Source of the DNA: Pseudomonadota bacterium
Lineage (GTDB): Bacteria; Pseudomonadota; Alphaproteobacteria; Sphingomonadales; Sphingomonadaceae
Direction: 5' to 3'
Assembly: GCA_023423775.1 (NCBI GenBank)
Contig: JAFAEZ010000210.1
Span: forward strand, 1 to 31,618
DNA: 31,618 nt
Positions 1 to 7,819 of this stretch are shown piece by piece (the stretch's first letter is position 1; each line of letters begins with the position of its first letter). The notes beneath the pieces are model-generated. The model saw only the letters and a program-made list of their open reading frames with translations, searched no databases and was not told where the DNA came from. The position numbers were made by a program, and so were the translations under genes.

Positions 1-2
1 AC

Positions 3-218
3 GCGGCGGCGGCGCAGAAGGCCCAGAAGGAGGCGGAGATTGCGGCCCGCGCGGCGGAGAAGGAGCGGATCCGGGCCGAGCGCCAGGCGGCGCGCGACCG
101 TCCGCTCCACGAGGACATGATGCGCCAGGTCGGCCGCTCGGTGCAGAGGCAGGTCACGAATCGCATCGCCGGGCAGATCGTCCGGGGATTGCTCGGCGGC
201 CTGTTCCGGGGACGGTGA
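3..218 (+). CDS. C-terminal fragment of a HerA-like/DUF853 ATPase
   Basis: The reading frame is open from the left edge to a TGA at 216-218, giving about 71 residues; the start lies outside the window. The first half is an Ala/Glu/Lys/Arg-rich helix. The last 35 residues (HEDMMRQVGRSVQRQVTNRI, then a Gly/Leu-rich end finishing LLGGLFRGR) resemble the C-terminal tail of bacterial HerA-like helicases of the DUF853/YjgR family, which end in a similar amphipathic VGRQIGR/GLLGSLF motif. The ATPase core is not visible, so the family assignment rests on this tail alone. A membrane-associated protein with a similar Gly-rich C-terminus is the alternative. Confidence 0.55.
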   Translation, partial: AAAAQKAQKEAEIAARAAEKERIRAERQAARDRPLHEDMMRQVGRSVQRQVTNRIAGQIVRGLLGGLFRGR

Positions 219-354
219 GGGCCTCCGGTAAACAGCCTAGGGTAAATACCGCCCTGTACGAGGGGGAGTGCGGGGCGTAGAGGCATGGACTATCCGTCGC
301 GCGCGACGGAGCCGGACGCTGGATGCTGCCCGGCGAGCACGGGAAGGCCGGCGA

Positions 355-630
355 ATGACCAAGATCAAGGGTGAGCGCGAGACATCCGCGCTCCGCGAGT
401 TCAAGCGCATGGTGGGCTGGATCGCCCTGTCCGGGGTGGTCCTGGTCGCGGCGGCTCTGTGGTATCTCTCGCTCTACGGGCCGCTGCGGGTCCACATGGT
501 GGTCGCCACCATCGCCGGCGTCTTCATCTCGGTCCTGCTCGGCTGCGGCCTGTTCGCCGCGGCCTTCTACAGCGACAAGAGCGGCCATGACGAGGCTGCG
601 ACCGGACCTACCGGCAAGCGCGAAGAATAA
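355..630 (+). CDS. Small two-helix membrane protein, unknown function
   Basis: This is a 91-residue protein starting at ATG 355; an in-frame upstream ATG at 268 would add a basic, low-complexity stretch with no protein-like character, so 355 is preferred. A charged N-terminus (about residues 1-19) is followed by two hydrophobic segments, roughly residues 20-42 and 48-70, and a short hydrophilic tail rich in Asp, Glu, Lys and Gly. The topology suggests an inner-membrane hairpin with both ends in the cytoplasm. I do not recognise a named family. It points toward the symporter gene on the other strand and ends about 50 bp from that gene's stop, so the two are convergent. Confidence 0.7.
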   Translation: MTKIKGERETSALREFKRMVGWIALSGVVLVAAALWYLSLYGPLRVHMVVATIAGVFISVLLGCGLFAAAFYSDKSGHDEAATGPTGKREE

Positions 631-678
631 ACCGTCCGAACATCCGGCGGGACCGGCCGGAGCCGGCCCCGTGCGAAC

Positions 679-1968
679 CTAACCGTGCGGTGACGCCTCG
701 CCCGCCAGGAGCCTGTCTTCCTCGGTCACCGCCTCGTTCTCCATGAAGCCGGTGCGCCGCGTCACGGTCACCGTCGCGGCGACGTCCATCGTCACGTTGC
801 CGAGCGTGCGGAAGATGTCGGGGATCGTTTCCACGGCGATCAGCAGCGCAAGCGCCTCGATCGGCACGCCCATGACCATGCAGATCGGTGCGATCGAGGT
901 GATGAAGCTGACCTGGCCGGGGAGGCTCACGGCGCCCAACGTGGTCGTGGCACCGGCCGCGATGCCGGCGAATATCTGCGCCGGCCCCAGCTCCATGCCG
1001 TACCAGTGGGCGATATAGAGTGCGACGCCGAAGTTCATCGCGGGTCCGGTCCAGCGGAAGACGGCGACGGCGAGCGGCAGAACGACGCCCGAAGCCGCGA
1101 CCGGAACGCCAAGGCTCTCGGAGCCGCGCAACATCGACGGGAGCGAGGCGAGCGAGGATTGGGTGCTGATCGCAACGGCCTGGCTCGGACCGATCGCCCG
1201 CAGGAATCGACGCAGCGGGACGCGCCCGCCGATCACGCCGAAGGGAACCGCCAGCGCCCACAGGACGATGCCTACCGCCGAGATGATCACGACATAATGG
1301 AGCAAGGCGCCGAACGCCGCGGTGCCGGCGCGGGCGCCGACGACATAGGCAAGCGCGAGAACGCCGATCGGGGCGAGCCACAACATCCAGCCGATCATCA
1401 CCAGCATCACGTCCGAAACTGCGCGGAAGAAGCGGGTCAGTTGTTCGCGCGGCTCGGCTGGTAGCCGGGTCAGCGCGAAGGCGAAGACCGCGGTGAAGAT
1501 GATCAGCGGAAGGATCGCGTCATTGGCGGCGGCCGCGATCGGATTGCTCGGGATGATCGAGCGCAGGAAATCGCCGAAGCCCGGAACTTCCCCGACCGGC
1601 TCCGAGGTGGCGAGCGCGGACCGGAGCGCCGCAGCCGCTTCCATCGGCATCGGGAATATCTCGATGAAGAAGGGGATCGCGACGGCGGCGAAGGCCGACG
1701 AGAACCAGAGCAGGGCGAGGAACAGGATGATGGCGCGCGAAGCGAGGCGGCTGGCGCGGGCCGCCTCCATGCTGGCGGCGATGCCGGTGATCAGCAGGGA
1801 TACGACCAAGGGGATGATCGTCATCTGCAGGGCGTTCAGCCAAAGACCGCCGATCGGCTCGGCAACGGAAACGGCGCCCTCGACCCATGACCCGCCAGTG
1901 CGGGCGCTCAACAATCCCAGCGCGATGCCGACGGTCAGCGCCAGCAGGATACGGGTTGGTTGTGACAT
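679..1968 (-). CDS. Dicarboxylate/amino acid:cation symporter (DAACS/SLC1 family)
   Basis: The 429-residue protein has the length and hydrophobicity of the DAACS family (GltP/DctA), which imports glutamate, aspartate or C4-dicarboxylates with Na+ or H+. The serine-rich hairpin-1 signature appears as STQSSLASLP near residue 265, and the second half has the Gly/Pro-rich hairpin-2 region (TTTLGAVSLPGQVSF) followed by LGNVTMDVAATV, matching the TM8 segment with its conserved Asn and Asp. The TM7 NMDG-type motif is not recognisable and is replaced by a TGPAMNFG segment, so the substrate may differ from classical members. ATG 1968 is preceded by a good Shine-Dalgarno (AAGGGGG). It stands alone, divergent from glmM. 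Confidence 0.88.
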   Translation of the reverse strand: MSQPTRILLALTVGIALGLLSARTGGSWVEGAVSVAEPIGGLWLNALQMTIIPLVVSLLITGIAASMEAARASRLASRAIILFLALLWFSSAFAAVAIPFFIEIFPMPMEAAAALRSALATSEPVGEVPGFGDFLRSIIPSNPIAAAANDAILPLIIFTAVFAFALTRLPAEPREQLTRFFRAVSDVMLVMIGWMLWLAPIGVLALAYVVGARAGTAAFGALLHYVVIISAVGIVLWALAVPFGVIGGRVPLRRFLRAIGPSQAVAISTQSSLASLPSMLRGSESLGVPVAASGVVLPLAVAVFRWTGPAMNFGVALYIAHWYGMELGPAQIFAGIAAGATTTLGAVSLPGQVSFITSIAPICMVMGVPIEALALLIAVETIPDIFRTLGNVTMDVAATVTVTRRTGFMENEAVTEEDRLLAGEASPHG

Positions 1969-2120
1969 ACGCCCCCTTCACAATGACTCGCCTCGTGGAA
2001 GGTCGAAGCCCAAACGGCGCTCGCCGTCAAAAGCATCGCTCTTCGGCACGAATGCCGCTATCACACTCTCTTGAGAGCGGTACGGGATACCGCAAGTGAA
2101 ATTTAACGGGCTGGGACCGT

Positions 2121-3455
2121 ATGACTCGCAAATTTTTCGGCACGGACGGGATCCGGGGCCGCACCAACCAGATGCCGATGACCGCCGCGATGGCGCAGCG
2201 GGTCGGCCAGGCGGCGGGCGCGCATTTCGTTCGGGGCGACCATCGCCACCGCGTCGTGATCGGCAAGGATACGCGGCTTTCCGGCTACATGATGGAGTCC
2301 GCACTGATTGCCGGCTTCACCAGCGTCGGTATGGACGTCGTCATGGTGGGACCGGTGCCGACGCCGGCCGTAGCCCTGCTCGCCCATTCGATGCGCGCGG
2401 ACCTCGGCGTCATGATTTCGGCAAGCCACAATCCCTACGAGGATAACGGCATCAAATTGTTCGGACCGGACGGATATAAATTGTCCGATGAGGATGAGCG
2501 GGCGATCGAGCGGCTGCTCGACGCAGAACCCACCCTTGCGCCGTCCCCACTGATCGGGCGCGCGCGCAAGATCGAGGACGCCCGCGGCCGCTATATCCAC
2601 GCGGCCAAGGCCACCTTCCCCAACGAGCTAAGGCTCGACGGCCTCAAGGTCGTGGTCGATTGCGCCAATGGCGCGGCCTATCAGGTTGCGCCTGCTGCCC
2701 TGTGGGAGCTCGGTGCCGAAGTGGTCGCCATCGGGGTGTCTCCCAACGGTCTCAATATCAACGAAGGCTGCGGCTCCACCGCTCCGGCCCTGCTTCAGAA
2801 GACCGTTGTCGATTCCAGCGCCGATATCGGCATCGCGCTCGACGGCGATGCCGACCGGCTGATCGTGGTCGATGAAAAGGGCCAGGTGGTGGACGGCGAC
2901 CAGCTGATGGCGCTGATCGCCTCTTCGTGGCACCGCCGGGGTGCCTTGCGGGGCGGCGGGCTGGTCGCGACCGTTATGTCGAACCTCGGGCTCGAGCGTT
3001 TCCTGGAAGGGCAGGGGCTGACCCTGGAACGCACCCAAGTCGGCGACCGGTACGTGCTCGAGATGATGCGCGCGCGGGGCTTCAACGTCGGCGGCGAACA
3101 ATCGGGCCACATCATCCTCACCGATTATTCGACGACCGGAGACGGGTTGGTGGCGGCGCTGCAAGTCCTCGCCTGCCTGGTCGAAAGCGGCCGGCCGGCC
3201 AGCGAGCTTCTGCGCCAGTTCGAGCCGCTGCCTCAATTGCTCAAGAACGTCCGCTTCGAAAGCGGAGCGCCGCTCGAGGCCGAGCAGGTTAAATCGGCGA
3301 TCGCCTCAGCCGAGACGCGCCTGCGCGGGACAGGCCGGCTGGTGATCCGGAAATCCGGCACCGAGCCGCTGATCCGGGTGATGGCGGAGGGCGAGGACCC
3401 AGCCCTCGTCGAGGAAGTGGTCGACAGCATTTGCGAGGCGGTGAAGGCCGCCTGA
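2121..3455 (+). CDS. glmM: Phosphoglucosamine mutase GlmM
   Basis: GlmM converts glucosamine-6-phosphate to glucosamine-1-phosphate in the cytoplasm, on the way to UDP-GlcNAc for peptidoglycan and LPS. The 444-residue length is typical. Visible motifs are FGTDGIRG at the N-terminus, the phosphoserine loop ISASHNP with Ser102 as the phosphorylated residue, the Mg2+ loop DGDADR (241-246), the sugar-recognition GEQSGH, and the C-terminal phosphate-binding RKSGTEPLIRV. All key residues are present, so it should be active after phosphorylation. Its TGA shares bases with the ATG of the DUF1272 gene, so translational coupling with that gene and with thiD is likely. Confidence 0.97.
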   Translation: MTRKFFGTDGIRGRTNQMPMTAAMAQRVGQAAGAHFVRGDHRHRVVIGKDTRLSGYMMESALIAGFTSVGMDVVMVGPVPTPAVALLAHSMRADLGVMISASHNPYEDNGIKLFGPDGYKLSDEDERAIERLLDAEPTLAPSPLIGRARKIEDARGRYIHAAKATFPNELRLDGLKVVVDCANGAAYQVAPAALWELGAEVVAIGVSPNGLNINEGCGSTAPALLQKTVVDSSADIGIALDGDADRLIVVDEKGQVVDGDQLMALIASSWHRRGALRGGGLVATVMSNLGLERFLEGQGLTLERTQVGDRYVLEMMRARGFNVGGEQSGHIILTDYSTTGDGLVAALQVLACLVESGRPASELLRQFEPLPQLLKNVRFESGAPLEAEQVKSAIASAETRLRGTGRLVIRKSGTEPLIRVMAEGEDPALVEEVVDSICEAVKAA

Positions 3456-3682
3456 TGCTGGAGCTCCGTCCCGATTGCGAGCGGTGCGGACGCGATCTCG
3501 CGCCCGATAGCCCCGACGCGCGCATCTGCACGTTCGAATGCACCTTCTGTTCGGATTGCGTCGACGGTCCGCTGGCCGGGACGTGCCCCAATTGCGGCGG
3601 CAATCTTGAGCGGCGGCCGATCCGACCCGCCGACAAGCTTCTCCGCTTTCCGGCTTCGACCGAGCGGAAGGGGCCACGTTGA
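3455..3682 (+). CDS. DUF1272-like cysteine-rich small protein
   Basis: This 75-residue protein starts at an ATG overlapping the glmM stop codon (ATGA-type overlap); a longer in-frame start inside glmM at 3431 is less likely. It carries a dense set of cysteines: CERC near residue 8, then CTFECTFCSDC in the middle, and CPNCGG near residue 50. This pattern is typical of the DUF1272 family, small predicted zinc-binding proteins of unknown function. The N-terminal LELRPDCE and the central ARICTFECTFC are characteristic. It ends in a 4-bp overlap with thiD, making it the middle gene of a three-gene translationally coupled unit. Confidence 0.88.
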   Translation: MLELRPDCERCGRDLAPDSPDARICTFECTFCSDCVDGPLAGTCPNCGGNLERRPIRPADKLLRFPASTERKGPR

Positions 3683-4497
3683 AGACGGCGCGCGTTCTCA
3701 TCATCGCCGGTTCCGACAGTGGCGGCGGCGCCGGTATCCAGGCCGACATCAAGGCGGTCACCATGCTTGGCGGTTTCGCGATGACGGCAGTCACAGCGAT
3801 CACCGCGCAGAACACGCTCGGCGTGGAAGACGTCCTGCCGATACCGACCGACATGGTCCTGCAGCAAATCGACATGGTCGTAGAGGACCTCGGCGTCGAT
3901 GCCGTCAAGATCGGCATGATCGGCTCGCCCGAGACTGCGACGGCGGTGGCCGCGCGATTGGCGCAACTCGCCGGCGTGCCGATCGTGTTCGATCCTGTAA
4001 TGGTCGCCACGAGCGGGGCGGCGCTGGCCGGCCAGGCGACGATCGCGGCGTTCGAGCGGCTGATCGCAGCCGCCACCCTGATCACGCCCAACGTCCCCGA
4101 ACTCGAAGTGCTGAGCGGCCGTACCATCGCCACGTGCGCCGAAGCCGAGAGTGCGGCGCTGCTGCTTTCGAACAAGGCGGAAGTGGCCGTGCTGGCCAAA
4201 GGCGGGCATCTGCCGGGCCCGATATTGACCGACGTCCTCGTCGATCGGGAAGAGGTGCGGCGCTGGAGCAGTGACCGGATCGATACCCGCCACACCCACG
4301 GCACCGGCTGCACGCTTGCCAGCGCGATCGCCACGGGTCTGGGGCAGGGCCTGTCGGCGGCCGAGGCGGTGGAGCGGGGGCGGGCCTATACGCGGGCGGC
4401 GATCCTTGCGGCGCCGGGCTTCGGCGCGGGCCACGGCCCCATGGGCCATGCGCTCGGTGTATCGCCCTTCGAACTTATCCACAGGACAGTGGGCTGA
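3679..4497 (+). CDS. thiD: Hydroxymethylpyrimidine/phosphomethylpyrimidine kinase ThiD
   Basis: ThiD phosphorylates HMP and then HMP-phosphate to give HMP-PP, the pyrimidine half of thiamine. The 272-residue length fits the family. Near the N-terminus is GSDSGGGAGIQAD, the substrate-binding loop, and near residues 206-213 is THGTGCTL, the ribokinase-fold ATP/anion-hole motif with the conserved Cys. VFDPVMVATSG in the middle is also typical. The start is TTG at 3679, in a TTGA overlap with the stop of the DUF1272 gene; the weak codon suggests expression is coupled to upstream translation. No thiamine riboswitch was seen, as expected for a gene inside a glmM operon. Confidence 0.95.
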   Translation: MKTARVLIIAGSDSGGGAGIQADIKAVTMLGGFAMTAVTAITAQNTLGVEDVLPIPTDMVLQQIDMVVEDLGVDAVKIGMIGSPETATAVAARLAQLAGVPIVFDPVMVATSGAALAGQATIAAFERLIAAATLITPNVPELEVLSGRTIATCAEAESAALLLSNKAEVAVLAKGGHLPGPILTDVLVDREEVRRWSSDRIDTRHTHGTGCTLASAIATGLGQGLSAAEAVERGRAYTRAAILAAPGFGAGHGPMGHALGVSPFELIHRTVG

Positions 4498-4498
4498 T

Positions 4499-4523
4499 TT
4501 TCCAGCTTTCGCTGGAACGACGT
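4499..4523. repeat. Short palindromic REP-like element
   Basis: Immediately after the thiD stop is an imperfect hairpin, TTCCAGC-TTTC-GCTGGAA followed by CGACG. The same motif, read in reverse as CGTCGTTCCAGCGAAAGCTGG, is a widespread intergenic repeat type in Sphingomonas-like and other proteobacterial genomes. Only one copy is visible here, so calling it a repeat relies on recognition, not on copies within the window. It could also work as a weak transcript-end stem-loop, but no T-run follows. Confidence 0.5.
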
Positions 4524-4547
4524 GGCTTCATTTTTTACCCTGCAATC

Positions 4548-5150
4548 ATGCCGCCGCCCTGTTTCAAAGTCGAGAAGCCGTTCGCGGAGCCTGTGGTGGG
4601 CGTCGATGAGGCCGGTCGCGGGCCGCTGGCCGGGCCGGTCGTTGCGGCTGCGGTGATACTCGACCGCAAGCGCTGCCCCCGCGGCATCGACGATTCGAAG
4701 AAGCTCTGCTTCGAGATGCGCGAAAGCCTCTACGGCAAGCTCCATCAGGTCGCGCGCGTCGGCGTCGGCATCGCGACGGTCGAGGAGATCGACCGCTACA
4801 ACATCTTCTGGGCGACGATGCTGGCCATGACTCGCGCCGTCGAGGCAGTCGGCATCGAGCCGGGCACCGTGCTGGTCGACGGCAATCGCTGCCCCGACTG
4901 GCGCTATCCCTCCAAAGCGATCGTCGGCGGCGATGCCAAGAGCCGGTCGATCGCCGCCGCATCGATCGTTGCCAAGGTGACGCGCGACCGGATGATGGCG
5001 GAATATGCCGAGACCCATCCCCATTATGGCTGGGCGACCAACAAGGGCTATGGAACGCCCGAGCATGTCGCGGCGCTCGATCTGCACGGCCTTACCCCGC
5101 TTCACCGCCGCAGCTTCGCGCCGGTGAAGCAGCATATGCTCGACCTGTGA
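4548..5150 (+). CDS. rnhB: Ribonuclease HII
   Basis: RNase HII nicks RNA-DNA hybrids 5' of embedded ribonucleotides and starts ribonucleotide excision repair. The 200-residue protein shows the family signature VVGVDEAGRGPLAGPVV, with catalytic Asp20 and Glu21; the other metal ligands are Asp111 (LVDGN) and Asp129 (VGGDAKS). The GKP-equivalent region and the RSIAAASIVAKVTRD helix are also present, and the C-terminal Y-G...NKGYGT segment is conserved. It starts about 50 bp after thiD, beyond the REP-like element, and its stop codon overlaps the first of the GANTC sites that fill the ccrM leader. Confidence 0.97.
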   Translation: MPPPCFKVEKPFAEPVVGVDEAGRGPLAGPVVAAAVILDRKRCPRGIDDSKKLCFEMRESLYGKLHQVARVGVGIATVEEIDRYNIFWATMLAMTRAVEAVGIEPGTVLVDGNRCPDWRYPSKAIVGGDAKSRSIAAASIVAKVTRDRMMAEYAETHPHYGWATNKGYGTPEHVAALDLHGLTPLHRRSFAPVKQHMLDL

Positions 5151-5339
5151 GTCTTTCCCGCCACACCACTTCATATTGAGTCTGAAGAATCGCGGCGGAC
5201 GCCAGATGTGGGGGAGACTCCTTTCGTTCTCCCGACCTGCAGCAAATTCTTAACGACTCGGCTCAACGCACTGTCCTTGACCGCCGAGTCGCGCTGACTC
5301 ACTCTGGACCTCTTTGTGGTTAAACCGGGGGCTGTCTGA
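5149..5339 (+). promoter_or_regulatory. ccrM upstream region with seven GANTC sites
   Basis: GANTC, the target of CcrM itself, occurs at 5149-5153, 5178-5182, 5187-5191, 5216-5220, 5255-5259, 5286-5290 and 5296-5300: seven sites in 152 bp, far more than expected for DNA of this composition (about one per 300 bp by simple base frequencies). Two CtrA-type half sites are also visible, TTAACG at 5250 and GGTTAA at 5318, but no full TTAA-N7-TTAA pair. In Caulobacter, methylation of GANTC sites in the ccrM promoter and CtrA binding control ccrM timing, so self-regulation is a reasonable inference. I could not fix a -35/-10 pair. Confidence 0.7.
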
Positions 5340-6467
5340 ATGAGCGTGATGGGACGTGTGGGAACGGCTGTGCGTCGCGCGAAGGCGGGGCCGCATCCCG
5401 ATCTTCCGCTCAATCGGATCCTCGAAAGCGACTGCATCGCCGCCATGGCGGCGCTTCCGGATTGCAGCGTCGATATGGTCTTCGCCGATCCGCCCTACAA
5501 TCTCCAACTCGGCGGCGACCTGTTCCGGCCCGAGGGCGGCAGGGTCGACGCGGTCGACGACGATTGGGACAAGTTCGACACGTTCGAGGCCTATGATGCT
5601 TTCACCCGCGCATGGCTGCGCGAGGCGCGTCGCATCCTGAAGCCCGACGGCACCTTGTGGGTGATCGGCTCCTACCACAATATCTTCCGCTGCGGCGCTG
5701 CGCTTCAGGACCTCGGCTACTGGATCCTCAACGACATCGTGTGGCGCAAGTCGAACCCGATGCCGAACTTCCGCGGCACGCGCTTTACCAACGCCCACGA
5801 GACCTTGATCTGGGCCTCGAAGAGCGAGGACAGTCGCTACACGTTCAACTATCGGGCGATGAAGGCGCTCAACGACGAAGTGCAGATGCGCTCAGACTGG
5901 GTGCTGCCGATCTGCTCGGGCGGCGAGCGTGTGAAGACCGAAGGCGTGAAGGCGCACCCGACCCAGAAACCGGAAAGCCTGCTCTACCGCGTGCTTCTGT
6001 CTTGCACCAACAAGGGCGATGTCGTGCTCGATCCCTTCTTCGGAACGGGGACGACCGGGGCGGTGGCACGCCGCCTCGGGCGCCACTGGATCGGCATCGA
6101 GCGCGAGCCGAAATATGTGAAGGTCGCCAAGGAGCGCATCGCCTCGACACTCGAGCTCGACGAGAGCGCGATGCGGACGATGGCGTCCAAGAAGAACCAG
6201 CCGCGCGTGCCGTTCGGAGCCCTGATCGAGACCGGCATGATCGAGCCGGGCGCGGTGCTGACCGACTCCAAGCGGCGCTGGCAGGCGAGGGTCGGCGCCG
6301 ATGCCTCGGTCGAGATGGCCGGCAAGCAGGGATCCATCCACCAGATCGGCGCTGCCGCCCAGGGGGCGCCATCGTGCAACGGCTGGACCTTCTGGCACGT
6401 CGCCCAAGGGGAATCGCTGGTCTGTCTCGACGAGCTCAGGCAGAAATATATCGCGGCCCTGGACTGA
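5340..6467 (+). CDS. ccrM: Cell-cycle adenine-N6 DNA methyltransferase CcrM (GANTC)
   Basis: CcrM methylates the adenine of GANTC after replication and controls cell-cycle genes in alphaproteobacteria. The 375-residue protein has the beta-class order: catalytic motif IV DPPYNLQLGG (Asp50-Tyr53) first, then HPTQKPESLL, and the SAM-binding FGTGTTG (234-240). After about residue 275 comes the C-terminal domain characteristic of CcrM (VPFGALIETGMIEPG ... NGWTFWHV), which recognises DNA and distinguishes it from orphan methyltransferases. No restriction endonuclease is adjacent, consistent with a regulatory enzyme. ATG 5340 follows a GGGGG run; an in-frame ATG at 5349 is an alternative start. folP follows after 31 bp. 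Confidence 0.97.
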   Translation: MSVMGRVGTAVRRAKAGPHPDLPLNRILESDCIAAMAALPDCSVDMVFADPPYNLQLGGDLFRPEGGRVDAVDDDWDKFDTFEAYDAFTRAWLREARRILKPDGTLWVIGSYHNIFRCGAALQDLGYWILNDIVWRKSNPMPNFRGTRFTNAHETLIWASKSEDSRYTFNYRAMKALNDEVQMRSDWVLPICSGGERVKTEGVKAHPTQKPESLLYRVLLSCTNKGDVVLDPFFGTGTTGAVARRLGRHWIGIEREPKYVKVAKERIASTLELDESAMRTMASKKNQPRVPFGALIETGMIEPGAVLTDSKRRWQARVGADASVEMAGKQGSIHQIGAAAQGAPSCNGWTFWHVAQGESLVCLDELRQKYIAALD

Positions 6468-6498
6468 GGCAGATTCCGGCGGCTGCAGAGGGTAGGAC

Positions 6499-7581
6499 AT
6501 GGCTGAGCGCATCTATCTGCGGCCTACCGCCTTCGTGGACGCGCCGTTCGGCTATGATGGCCGGGTGGCACGGCTTGCCGGCGGTCTCACCTGGTTTTCG
6601 GCGGTCGAAATCGACGTGCTGGACGGACGAAGCCGAGTCTCGACCCGATTGGTGCCGGTCGAGGCGATGGGCGACATGGTCGAGCAACTGGGCCAGCCGG
6701 CGCGCACGGCCTGGATCAACCTGACGAGCCCGCGCGCGCCGCTGGCGCTGGGGCCGCGGGTGATCCGGCTCGATCAGCCGCAGGTCATGGCCATCCTCAA
6801 CGTCACCCCCGACAGCTTCTCGGACGGCGGCCGCAACGAGGGCCGGGCGGCCGAAGCAGCGCATGAAATGGCGGCGCAGGGCGCGGCGATCATCGATGTC
6901 GGCGGCGAATCGACTCGGCCCGGCTCTGCGGCGGTCTGGGAAGGCGATGAGATCGAGCGGGTGCTGCCGGTGGTGCGCCAGCTCGCCGCGTCCGGCACCG
7001 CGCTCTCGATCGACACCCGCAAGGCGGCGGTGATGGAGGCGGCGCTGGCGGTGGGGCCAGCCGTGTTCAACGACGTTTCGGGGCTGCTCTACGACCCGCG
7101 TTCGATGGAGGTCGCGGCGCGGTCGGGGTGCCCAGTGGTGCTGATGCACCACCAAGGCGCGCCGGAGACGATGCAGGTCGCGCCGCATTACGACCGGCCG
7201 GTGCTGTTCGAAGTCTATGACTGGCTCGAGGCGCGGATCGCGACGGCGGTGGCGGCGGGGATCGACCGGGCGAAAATCATCGTCGATCCCGGCATCGGCT
7301 TCGGGAAGAATGTCGCGCACAATCTTCAGCTGATGAACGGGCTGGCGCTGTTCCACGCCTTGGGCTGCCCGCTGCTCCTCGGGGCGAGTCGCAAGAGGAT
7401 GATCGGCGCCCTTTCGAACGAGGCGCCGGCGGATCGGCGACTCGGCGGGTCCGTCGCATTGGCGCTGAAGGCGGCAGAGCAGGGGGCGCAGATCCTGCGA
7501 GTCCACGACGTGCCCGAAACGGTGCAGGCGCTGCGTGTATGGCGCGGGCTGAGAGATGCGGCGCTGACGCCGACGGTCTGA
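6499..7581 (+). CDS. folP: Dihydropteroate synthase with N-terminal extension
   Basis: FolP condenses p-aminobenzoate with the pterin pyrophosphate in folate synthesis and is the sulfonamide target. The two family signatures are present, ILNVTPDSFSDGG (99-111) and IDVGGESTRPGS (about 132-143), as are the PGIGFGK and LLGASRKR active-site loops. At 360 residues it is longer than the usual 270-290: the first 90 residues precede the TIM-barrel and contain no motif I recognise. They are GC-rich and coding-like, so this seems a true extension, not a wrong start. It lies 31 bp behind ccrM, probably co-transcribed, and ends at a strong hairpin terminator. Confidence 0.95.
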   Translation: MAERIYLRPTAFVDAPFGYDGRVARLAGGLTWFSAVEIDVLDGRSRVSTRLVPVEAMGDMVEQLGQPARTAWINLTSPRAPLALGPRVIRLDQPQVMAILNVTPDSFSDGGRNEGRAAEAAHEMAAQGAAIIDVGGESTRPGSAAVWEGDEIERVLPVVRQLAASGTALSIDTRKAAVMEAALAVGPAVFNDVSGLLYDPRSMEVAARSGCPVVLMHHQGAPETMQVAPHYDRPVLFEVYDWLEARIATAVAAGIDRAKIIVDPGIGFGKNVAHNLQLMNGLALFHALGCPLLLGASRKRMIGALSNEAPADRRLGGSVALALKAAEQGAQILRVHDVPETVQALRVWRGLRDAALTPTV

Positions 7582-7603
7582 GCGTAACATCTGGAATCAA
7601 ACG

Positions 7604-7630
7604 AAAAAGGGCCCGCGCGGGCCCTTTTCT
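7604..7630 (+). terminator. Rho-independent terminator of the ccrM-folP unit
   Basis: A perfect 16-bp palindrome, GGGCCCGCGCGGGCCC at 7609-7624, is flanked by AAAAA on the left and TTTTCTTT on the right. This is a strong intrinsic terminator 27 bp beyond the folP stop. The A-run on the left means it may also work from the reverse strand, backing up the second hairpin at 7645-7667. Confidence 0.9.
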
Positions 7631-7644
7631 TTGTCGGCCGAAAG

Positions 7645-7667
7645 AAAAACCCCGGCCGAAGCCGGGG
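7645..7667 (-). terminator. Rho-independent terminator of the reverse-strand microgene
   Basis: Read on the reverse strand, the sequence is CCCCGGC-TTCG-GCCGGGG followed by TTTTT: a 7-bp GC stem, the extra-stable UUCG tetraloop and a U-run. Its first stem base lies 10 nt after the stop codon of the 29-codon ORF at 7677-7766, so it closes that transcript. Confidence 0.92.
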
Positions 7668-7676
7668 TCTCCATTC

Positions 7677-7766
7677 TTAGCCTTTGACGGCGCCGCCGGT
7701 GCCGCCGCCGCCCCAAAGCCAATCCCAGAAGCCGCGAGTCGGGCGAGTGTTTTTCTGGTTCGTCAT
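7677..7766 (-). CDS. 29-residue Trp/Gly-rich small protein (unannotated-type microgene)
   Basis: The ORF starts at ATG (7766-7764) and ends at TAA (7679-7677). The product begins MTNQKNTRPTRG, then has an aromatic core GFWDWLWGG and a Gly-rich tail ending GAVKG. An SD-like AGGGGGG sits about 6 nt upstream of the ATG. A promoter candidate (TTGATA-N17-CATAAC at 7848-7820) and a UUCG-type terminator directly after the stop bracket it, so it looks like a self-contained transcription unit downstream of the EAL gene. The three tryptophans in a short stretch suggest membrane-interface or partner binding. I do not recognise a family; a dual-function small RNA is the alternative. Confidence 0.6.
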   Translation of the reverse strand: MTNQKNTRPTRGFWDWLWGGGGTGGAVKG

Positions 7767-7819
7767 GACGACCCCCCTGGAGAGCACGCGCCACGACAGC
7801 CGCGGCGCTCGAGGGCCTC

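Noticed and set aside
3289..4482. Long reverse-strand open frames over thiD
   Set aside because: The forward frame has all ThiD motifs; the reverse products are Arg-rich, low-complexity shadows.
5250..5264. Full CtrA site in the ccrM leader
   Set aside because: TTAA at 5250 is not followed by a second TTAA at N7; only half sites are present.
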